Below are positions 51,989-63,027 of a stretch of DNA of 64,000 bases, one piece after another. This DNA is from Dipetalonema caudispina (taxonomy: Eukaryota > Nematoda > Chromadorea > Rhabditida > Onchocercidae), in the NCBI GenBank assembly GCA_013365325.1, contig JABVXV010000267.1, positions 1 to 64,000 on the forward strand, written 5' to 3'. The notes beneath the pieces were generated by a model that did no database searches, was not told where the DNA came from, and was given only the letters and a program-made list of their open reading frames with translations. Within the stretch, counting starts at the first letter, position 1; each line of letters begins with the position of its first letter. Made by a program: the position numbers and the translations under genes.

Positions 51989-54900
51989 TTATGTATATTT
52001 TTTTTTTTTTTTGTGTGTGTGTGTGTGTGTGTGTGTTTATACCGTAATGAAAATCAGTAAACTATTTGATGAGCCGAAATGTCCCATTTTTAATATTATA
52101 GCTGTAACAATTGCTGCTCAACTTTTTTTTTTTTTTTTTTCTTTTTATTTTTGTATAAATGGAAATTATTTATTTAAACATTCGATTTGTAATATTATTT
52201 CAAAAAATACTTCCATAAATTAATGATACTAACGAAATTTTTCATTTATGAAAGTAATGAATGAAATGATAATTTTATTCGATTGTTGAATCATTTTTTT
52301 TTTATCAATTTGTCATTTATGCTTATGTTTTTTTCTAAAAAAAAAGTATTTAGTTGTAAAATTATAAAAATTTCTAAATATTAATGCAATGTATAAAAAC
52401 TGACAATTAGTTGGAAAAAAAAAAAAAAAGAGAAGAAGAAAAGGTTTGAAGAGAAATTCAGAATTGATATGATTGATATGAGGAATTAAATTTCATTTCT
52501 GATCTCTAAATTTGTACACTATGACAGTATTGGAATGAAATTTAAAACTGTTCACATACTGATTTGGCTTGTGTACTTTCGTCTAATGGATAATGATCAG
52601 TTTTTTTTTTTTTTCCTTTTTGAATTAAAATTTTCTTCCTAAGTATTGATGAAAGTTTTTTTTTTTTCCATTTTACAAATATTTTTACACTTTGTTCATT
52701 TAACCTTTACTACTATCATTTTATAATCTTTCTAACTGCGCTCGATCATAGGTCATATCAGTGTACACATATGTAAATGAATTAAAATAAACCATACATT
52801 GTCATCGTTTCATTCATTCATTCTACGACACGCATGCATGTCTCACATGCATTCATCGTAACTCTTCCACAGTTAAATTTAATCATTACGTTTCACCTAA
52901 TCACTATTGATCACTTAATTACTAAATATAATCATTATTATGTTATAGTGATACATATACAATAAACTGACAGATAGACATAAACGCGTCGTTGTTAATT
53001 TAATTACTTATTTTAATTGGAATATAATCAATAATTCCATTTACTTTATTTATTTATTTTTATAGTAAATATTTTTTGACATTAATTATTTCTTGCCACA
53101 AAAGGTCATCTTAATATTTTATTTTCATAGCTATTGGTAAACTTGATTTCTCTTATTCTTCAATAATTCTCGAAGGTTATTTTATTGGACGAAAAACTTG
53201 CAAAGTTAAAAATATCGAATAATATTTTTTAAAAAAAAAAAAAAAAAAAAAAAAGAAAATTATGACAAAAATGGATGGACAGTAGTAGAAATGTTGGTAG
53301 TAACGTCATTGAACTGTAACAAAGTTATGCGAAATCTTTTACAATTTCTTAATTTATTGTTGTAATGAATTGAACTATTTGATGAGTTATTGTGAATTAA
53401 AATCATTTATAGTTATATCAGTGACAAAAAAAAAAAAAAAAGAAACAACTTTGAAGAAAAATTTCCTTCCATTTTTTTTTCCATTTATAAGTTATTCAAA
53501 TTTGTTTGTGTCAATCAGTTTACCAATTTCACTAAATTAAGAGTGTAAATTGATAAACTTTTTTTTTCCCACGTTGCAAACTTTTCTACGTAATTCTAAA
53601 TTAGACATGTTGCAAACTTTTCACGTAATTCTAAATTAGACATGTTATAAACTTTTCACGGTAATGCAAACTTTTCACGTAATTCTGAATTAGATCAGCT
53701 TATATTCAATGTACTTTCCCACATCTTTTCTTCGTTTTATTAGCATCATTGTGAGAGGAAATAAATATTCTCAAATTGCATTGCAAAGATCGGAACGAGA
53801 AGATGCTTTTGTTGTCATTAATACTTTGGGATATATTTGTTTATTATACATACTTTCCTGCTCAATTGATTTGATAAAATTTTTCATACCAAAATTTCTT
53901 CTATCTTATCTATCATATTCTTCTCTTTCATCTTAATAAAAATTATGAAGTTTTCTTTTTTTTTTTTTTTTTGTTCCAGAAAAATTTATACGAATATTGG
54001 AATATATGAAATGGTTTGTGGTGTATTGTTTCATGATTTTTGTATTGTTAAGAATTAGAAATGGATTGAAATTTAGGAACGTAACTAAAATCAAAAAATT
54101 CATCTAACAGCTATTATTTTTATTTATCGTATAAAAATGCGGTTTCAAATACACCTTCAAATAGATCTATTATAATTTCATTCGTTGAATACAGAACTTT
54201 TTTTAAAATGGGTCCAGTTTAGTAGCATACTCCTCAGGACATTCATTTGATTCCAATATCGTAAAATCAAATCATTTGAGACATTTGGTTGCAGTAACTT
54301 GCTGCATCAAATTTTCAACCAGGTGGAAAATTGACGATTAAATCATGGTTTCATAATTAGATTAAATGCATGATTATCATCAGTTGATGATAAGTGTTAC
54401 TACTATCAGTGTTTGCTACATTACCGTATGGCAACAAATCAATTTCACGTTTTGAATAATTAATGTAAAACCTTGATTTTTTTTTTTTTTTTTTGACTTA
54501 TTTCCGGTATACTTTTTGCAAAAAAGAGATGAAGCAGTGAAAAAAAAAAAATGAGAAATGAACTGAAGAGAAACAGAAATGATACATATTAGCATAGGTT
54601 ATTTATAAAACTTATCAGATTTTTTGGCCTAAAATTTTGGAACTTCATTTACTGATTGCAAATCTTTAAGTAGAATGTTAAAAATTTGTACAACGATTCT
54701 TTCTTTTTCTGTTTTCCTTATTGACATATTGAACTATGCGACTTTTTCATCAAATATACTAAAATATTTATTTGTTTACTTCAACATATTGTTTATTCTA
54801 GCGTAATTTTGCTAATGTAATTTTAACCGTTTACAGTTACAATTTCATACAGTTTAAAATTATTGAGGTATAACTTTCGAGCTGCCGTATGTTTATGTTA

Positions 54901-56255
54901 GTTTTGTAAAAAAAAAAAAAAAAAAAATGTTGAATACTGTCAGTAATGATAATTTGCCGCAATTTAATACACACATTAGGCTAACTTTTTCAATTATTAA
55001 ATATTCCTCAAAGTAATAAATGTATTTCATTTCATTGTTTTGTTATCACTTTTATCATATTATCATTGTATCAATCATTACAAGAAAGTTGTATAACGAT
55101 GATCGATGGATTAAATATATGAGGTCAAATGCTAATTTAATCTTTATGAATCTCTTAGAGATATATTCAAAATTGAAAATCTTTCTTTCCATCTTTTTAC
55201 AAACTTTTCTTCTTATTCAATTTGAAGTATTCATATCGAAAATTTATCACAAATAAAGTGTATGATTTTGGCTTTAATTTCGAAGAGTTCGTTAGGTTGA
55301 TTGAAATATGCCACTTAAATGAGAACATTTAGTGAGAGAATTTTAACTGTTGATGTTTGTTGATGTTTGATATGGAACTTTCTTACACTTCAAATAGCAA
55401 CAAATTTATTAGAGAGAATATCATTAATCATTAATTATCATCACCATTATCATTATCATCATTATAGTTATCCTTAAATTCAGGTGATTGCTTGATCCAG
55501 TATTTCGTAAATAAATTTCAAATAATCAGATTACAAATATAATAATATTGCTGGTTTTTAGCATGGTAGAAATTGTGTTAAATGTCTCACAATAAACTCG
55601 AGAGGTCATCGTTATTGATATATATATATATATATATACTACTAAACAACGAAAATCTTCTTGAGGAGAGAGAGAGAGAGAGAGAGAGAGAGTTAAAGAG
55701 GAAAAGAAAGATGGAAAAAGATAGGAAATTATAAAGGAAAGAAAAACTCTTGCAAAGATGCACATTAAATAGATTTCTTAAAATGTTTACTGTGTCTGTG
55801 TATATGTAAGATGAGAAATTTTGCATGCTATAAAATTTTCTCTTTTTTTTTTTAAACTTCTTTTCTTTTCATCTTTACCATTTCAAATGTGGCGCTGTAA
55901 GGAATCATTCATTCATTTTGTTTCCTTTTCAAAAACTAAGCAAACTACAAAATGCAATTATTATATCATTTTGATTGTTACAATCGGTGAAATGAGAAAA
56001 ACGGACGGAATTCTGGTAGATCGGCTAGAAGAATGTGATAATAGAAAGAGGAAAGGCGAATGAAAAAGGGATGAATTGAAGAATTTTGGTTAAGAAATGG
56101 AAGAAATTAGAGGAAGAATTAATGTGTTCGTTTCGTTTTTTTTTTTTTTTTTTTTTTTTCTATTTTGTTTTTTCTCTTTCGTCGTTTCCATATTTTTCAC
56201 ATTTCTTCGCGATAATACGACGTTTATTAGCAAAATGTTTTGATCGTTTTTCTCT

Positions 56256-56302
<47 letters not shown>

Positions 56303-59131
56303 ATTCATTGTTTTTGCTGTTTGATTTTTTTTTTTTGAAAAGAAACAAATATCAAAAAAAAAAATCTTTCGAATCAAGCTCAATAATTCCTGTTACATAT
56401 TTTGACAATATTCAACGAAGACGGATACATTGTATCGGACGAATTCTTCCAAGGAAATATTATTATTACTGTCTTATTACTACTACAATAACTATCTGTT
56501 GCTATTTATTTTCATTCTGCTTTAATTCTTCCTATCTTCCTCTATCTCTTCCTTTTTTTTTTTTTTGTATTTTATTCTCTGTTTTTCCACTTTGATATTA
56601 AATTGAAATTATTTTTCATCCAATTCTTCCTTCCAACAAGTTTCATTTCCCTGGGACACCTAATTATTGCTACTATTATTACCACTACTACTACTACTAC
56701 TACTATTGTTTTACTACTATTACCACTGCTACTGATATCGTTATCTTATCAATAATAGCAATCTAATTGTAAACACAGTTTATAATACAAATTACTATTT
56801 ACTGTGAAACAATCTATTAACTAATTTATATATGCTCTAATTGATATTTGCATATCATTTGCTTCTTTCTCTTCTAAATCGGAAGATTAAATTTTCGAAA
56901 TTTCTGTTTCGCATTTGACAAGATCTGCCATATTTACGAAACATTCCATACCGTTGTTATTACTACTGTTACTGTTATCACTGGTGTCCATTCATTTTTT
57001 ATTAATCTCTACGATCTGCTACTGCTAACCATTTACTACTATTATTATTTCAAAAAAAAAGAAAGAGAAATCTTGAATCAAAACTGGATCGTTTTATATA
57101 ATTTTCTTCACTATATTTCAAATTTTGAAAAGGAAACTTTCGATCTCTTAATTTGTAATCACTTGAAAAAATTCGCTTATCAATACAATATCAATAGCTA
57201 TTCTACACGTAACAATACATCAAAACGTTACCGTCTTGCGTTATATCAGCTCCAACATCATCCGCGGCAACCCTGTTTCCACATACCGTTGCTGCAACAT
57301 TTGGTAATCTAAATCAATCCAGGAATTTCCTCAATACTTCAGCATTTTATCCACTCTCAGGATACGCAACAACAACACTGATACCAGCCGGTGAAGCACA
57401 AGCTGCATTTCTGAGCCATCCTAACACAAATATTTCTACCAGAACTTATTTTCGCCAACAATATCCCAATTTTCAACCTTCCGCTACAGCTGCTGTAGCA
57501 GCCGCTACCTTCCTTTCCGGTAATATCCTAAAAAATACTGGTATCACCGGTATTCCACTCAGTACTAGTAACAAGCGTAAATCATCAACGATTTACGGTA
57601 ATATATCGGATAGTAAATTATATCGTGGCAATCATTTTGCTACCATATCTGAATCACCATCATCTACAACACCTGTAAATTCGAAAAAAACGTGTCTGAA
57701 ACTTGACGATAATCCATTTCCCGGTACCATATCGGAAATTACTCCAACAGCTCATTCCTTTGCAGCTGCATGTATGGCTGCATCACCTATAAGACCGATA
57801 ATTGGTCAGCAGCAACATTCGTCGCAACAGCAGCTTATCATCGCTACTGACATCAGCAATCGTCATCAGTGCCGTAATCATCATCATCGTCATCCTAACG
57901 CTAACGAGCAATCATCGCGAATTGCTGTCGCATCATCAACCGCTATCAATTTACAAGAATCTGTCTGCAACAGACGACAACATTCATCCATGGATCAGGT
58001 TCGACATTCGCAACAAACACAATCACAGGCACAACAATCACAATCGCAACAAGATCCACAGGAACAAATGGTATCCTCTGGATATACCATTGATACTACT
58101 ACAATATATTATTATGCTTGTTCTAATTCATGAAAAATTTCCAAATCAATTTTAACTTTCTTTCTTTTTTTCTTTTTTAAAATTTAACATCTGATTTTTC
58201 AAATGAAATCTTAATTAATAAATTACGTTATCTTTTCCGGTCTTGGGAATTTGATGTTCTAATTATAAAGTTAGATTTATAAAACAGATATCGTGCGGTA
58301 CTTCATTCTACTAATAGTTCAATTCGATGTGATAATTTAAATGTTTATTTAATAGAACAAAAAGTAATCATTCCACATGATGGATTTTATTTCAATCATA
58401 TTTACTAGTTGATAAGATGATCTTCGGCTAGTAGGAAATCAATTATCTCTTTTGAAATGGTAAGTTTTGTATATGTGTGTGTGCCCATGTGTGTGTCTGT
58501 CCGCCTGTCTGTAACATCATTAATTTAATTTCTAGTTAGTAAATTGCGTACTTAAAATATTTTTAAATTTTTTATTTCTAATTCAAAAATTTCATATCTT
58601 CCATATTGTTTTTATTAATAATAATAATAATAATATCAAATATCAATATTAGGAATAATCCAATTCATTGGAAGAAAAGTGATGATAATTTTCAATTTTG
58701 AAATAATTGAAAGATTCATTTTTGAGCATTTTCTAGGTTTACCTATTGGAATTTTTCTTTTTTCTTTTTCTTCTTTTTTCTTTGAATTAGATAAGATTTT
58801 ATGGGATGAAATTAGGAAGAGTGAATTTATATTGTAAAAATTTTTCAGGCATCAAATTTGCTAGTTTTGGGCAATGGTTCAACAGCTACCGGTACGGCAC
58901 CAATTAGTGCATCCGCATTGGATATTTCCGCATGCACTCAACAACAACCAAATTCGGTGCTACGCGTTATCATCGAAAATATGCTGTATCCGGTAACACT
59001 CGATGTGTTGCATCAGATATTCTCCAGATATGGCAAAGTTCTTCGGATTATTACATTTAATAAAAATAGTTAGATATTTTCCTCCTTTTTCTTTTTTTTA
59101 TCTTCTTAAATATACACAGACACACACACAC

Positions 59132-59175
<44 letters not shown>

Positions 59176-61605
59176 TATACATAAACATTTATTTTACATT
59201 GAAAAAAATTAGGATAATTTGATATCAAATTAGTTACAGCGGTATCGATAGAAGATATGTTTTTTTTGTTTCTTTTAAAACGATAAAGAGTAATTATTTA
59301 TTGATTTTACCATTTTTATTTTTATTTTTTTCAATTATAAACTATGATTAGTGTAAATTGATAGATATCACCGTAATAAATATCCTGTAAATATTTAAAA
59401 ATTATCAATTACTCATTGGTAAATATAGTTGCATATATTTAATTCGGTTGTTTAAATTAGCTTTTTTGTTGGAAGCTTATAATATGCTAAGCTGTTCAAT
59501 TAATTATTTTCTCTGAACTATGCTATTGCTAATTATATCTATGATTACTAATGGACAAATTTTGGAATACATGGAAGGAGTAATTAATAGGTTGAAATTA
59601 ATGGGATGAAAAATTTTGTGAAATAGTCTGATAAAATTTGTTAAAATTGCTAAATTTTATCCTATTATATTACATTTAGTAAAGTTGATCTTATTTGAAA
59701 TGATATATGCTAAATGGATTATATTTGTTACTAAATGAAAAAATTCTATCATATAATATGAATGGAAATAATTGAATAAAAATATATTATTGCGGATTTT
59801 TTTTTTTTTTTTATATTTAATCATTTGTTTTTTTCATATTCCATTTCAGATACATTTCAAGCATTGGTACAACTTAGTGAAGCAAATAGCGCCCAATTAG
59901 CGCGACAATCATTGGATGGCCAAAATGTTTACAATGGATGTTGTTGTCTACGTATCGATTACAGCAAACTTGCAACACTCAATGTTAAATACAACAATGA
60001 TAAAAGCCGAGATTATACTAATCCAAATTTACCATCTGGTGAATTAACACTTGAACAACAACTTAGTCTTGGTTTGTTTTCTCACTTTAAAATTACACTC
60101 ATTGTTTGTATGTTATCAGATAAATCAGAAGAATTTTCATAGAAATGAATTATAATTAAATTCGTATAACTAATATCTTTTAAATAGTATATCATTATTC
60201 TGTTGGAAATCAGTAAATTCAATGAAACTTATCATTTTGTGTTAATTTCATATTTCTCTATTATACAGACTATATCATTTTGTTGGCATAGTTTTGAAAA
60301 TATTATGATAGTCAAAATTATTTTGTGAAAAAAAAAAAGGACTATAAGAGATATGTAATAAGAAAAAAAAATATGTGATTTATCGATTGATTTTTATTTA
60401 TGATCGAATAATTTACATATTTGTTTTGACGAAGAAAAAACTTTGCCATTTTTAAATTTCTCTTTGTTATGATTTTGAAGGAATACTTCTGACGATAAAT
60501 CATACGATTTTTTTTTTTCCTTATCGTTTGACTGTTTCAGTATCAGCGGCAACGGGTGGACAAATGGGTCCGGCAATCGCATCACTTGTACAATCACCGT
60601 TTGCTTTTCCATTTGGTGCAGCAAATCCGCAATATGCTTTTCAACAACAAGCTGCAGCAGCATTTCCGCAAGCTGGTATGTTTGAAAATGCATTACTTTG
60701 ATATTTTTTTAAAATTTCCAATTTTTTTTTCTCCCTTTCTCTTTTCGTTACGAATTGAATGAAATTTTTTAGATGCATTAGCATCACCAACCGGAATTTC
60801 ACCATTTCTTACTGGTTTAACAACGACACTTGCATCCGGTGCAACAAGTCCGGTAACAGCTAATGCAGCAATGATTAATGCTACAGCAGCGGCATTACGT
60901 TTTCCACATGTCAATGTTATGAATATGTCATCCGTTGTGCTTGTTTCCAACCTGAATGAAAATGTTGGTACCATTTTATTTTCACTATTCATTTTAATAT
61001 TTATCAATGTAATAACATTTGCTTATGCTTCATATTATTTGCCATAAGGCAATAAATTTCTCGTAACTTTCATAATTTCATCTGTTTTTTCTTTTTTTTC
61101 TTCCCCCTTCGAAAATTTTACAAATATTGTAATATCACACAGATGATAGAAAAATGAAAATTGAAATTAACATAATTGCCATTACATTACATAAATGTAA
61201 GAGTAGCAGGAAAATAGTATGAAACGTTAACCTTTAACCTGTTAAATTAATGTTAGTATCATTTAGCTAAACATTCTTTTCTCAAACGAAATGTTTCGCA
61301 AATTCTTAGTGAAAAACAAAAGAAATAAAAAAAAAAAAAAAAGCAAAATCTTTTCGGAATTCATAGTTTATTTTAATTTGAAAATTATTTGCTAGATTTA
61401 TTACCTAAAAAAATAACCCGGTCAGTATTCAATTTAAGATATATTATGGTCAACATTCTTTTCCTTCTTTTTTTTTTTATTTACCTTACCTTATACTAAT
61501 TGAATGCATATTTGTAATAATAGTGCAATAATGTTACAATTATATCGAATATTTAAATTTTTTTTTTCCATATAATTAAATAATTTAATAAATTTATTTA
61601 TTCTT

Positions 61606-61643
<38 letters not shown>

Positions 61644-61711
61644 TTATTTTTTATTTCAAATTTTTTTTTTTTTTTTTAATTATCATTTTTTTTTTTTTTT
61701 TTTTTTTTTTT

Positions 61712-61786
<75 letters not shown>

Positions 61787-62638
61787 CTATTCACACATAG
61801 AATGAGACAGACTGACAGACACACACACTATCTCTGTCCTATTTTCAGAAAGTCACGCCAGATGCTCTCTTCACTCTTTTCGGTACGTATGCTTGTTCTC
61901 TTTCCGACTTTTTTTTTTTTTTTTTTTTTTTTTTAACTGAAATTTTTTTTTTTTTTTGTAAAAATTTTTTTAAGAATATAAATTAAGATTTTCATGAATG
62001 TTATTTACATTCAATAGGAAATGTTTGATTGGTAGAAGTTTTTTAAAAATGTCAATTTGTTTGATATTTTTTGTTATTATCAAAATAGATTTTTGATATG
62101 TAGTAGGCATATTTCAGGATCTGATAATTATTATTTTTTTTACCAATTACAACAAAATTATGATAGTTTACTTTTTTTTTTTTTTTTTTTTTTTGTTTGT
62201 AAAATATCAAAAATTCCAATTTTGAGTTTAAATTTTTATGTGTAAGCATAAAAGAGTTATGCAAAAGTGATGTAATTTAGATTTAGCTAGTAAATTTTTC
62301 ATCCTTTTCCCTGTTACTTGCTCTTTTTCCCTGTCTCTCTCTCTCTCTCTCTCTTTTTCTCTCTCTTTTTCTCTCGCATTGGAATGCTTTTTCGGGTTTT
62401 TTCAATGTGAAACATTTTAGCAGATCCTGAATTGCTTACTGTAAAATTTAAAATTTTATGCAAAAACAAAAATTTAAAAACAAAGAAAAGAAAAAAAAAA
62501 AAGAAACAATAAAAGATTCTTTCTTCAATAAATATGCTTTTTCTTATTCTCTCTATATTTCTGTTTTTTTTTTTCCCCTATCCAACAGAAAAAAAAAAAA
62601 ATTTTTTTTTTTTTTTTTTTTCTTTTAAAATTTAAGGG

Positions 62639-62670
<32 letters not shown>

Positions 62671-62981
62671 TTACTTTTCATGTAGCGCAAAAAAAACTTT
62701 ACAGTTTTTCTTTTCCGTTTTTTTTTTTTTATTTTTTTTTTTCTTGATAGTTATAGTAATGCCGCTAGATATGCTATTGCTTTGTTCAACATTTTTGTAT
62801 TTCAACAAATTTCAATAAAAAAAAATAAATAAATACTGCGAAAAAAAAAAATTTTTTTTTTGCTTTTTTATGAAATATTCTTACGATCATTTTGTTATTT
62901 TTAAGCGTACAAATTTTTAAATTTTCTCTTCAAATATTGTGAACAAAATTTTTTTTCAAGTTTTTGTTTTCTTTTTTCGTC

Positions 62982-63027
<46 letters not shown>

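Larger units (their letters stand above)
30125..57249 (+). other. Giant PTB intron, 27 kb part before the alternative exon
   Basis: No further PTB exon or other gene was recognised in 27 kb. Contents: ATC repeat 32620-32725, ATT repeat 35142-35290, poly(C) 36172-36186, facing tetranucleotide arrays 36887-37088, GT repeats 37611-37660 and 38026-38107, 37-38-bp minisatellite 39013-39233, A/T hairpin 44630-44704, TTC repeat 46518-46560, GAT repeat 49567-49711, 36-bp minisatellite 53571-53695, TA and AG repeats 55619-55693, and poly(T) 56254-56298. Introns of this length are unusual in nematodes; hidden alternative first exons are possible. Confidence 0.6.

Noticed and set aside
53709..53936. 75-codon frame with [20 protein letters not shown]
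   Set aside because: Looks partly coding, but no donor fits, no family is recognised and it starts inside minisatellite flank.
55821..56063. 80-codon frame ending [16 protein letters not shown]
   Set aside because: A possible donor exists but in phase 0, not the phase 1 needed by the exon at 57250; no homology.
56086..56595. 169-codon plus-strand frame
   Set aside because: Mostly Phe/Lys runs from poly(T) and poly(A); only the 56370-56460 patch looks coding-like.
57073..57312. 79-codon frame overlapping the start of the large exon
   Set aside because: It ends by chance inside the 57250-58070 frame, which is far longer; the two frames cannot both be coding over 57250-57312.
60693..61007. 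Minus-strand 104-codon frame
   Set aside because: Antisense shadow of the PTB exon 60773-60963.
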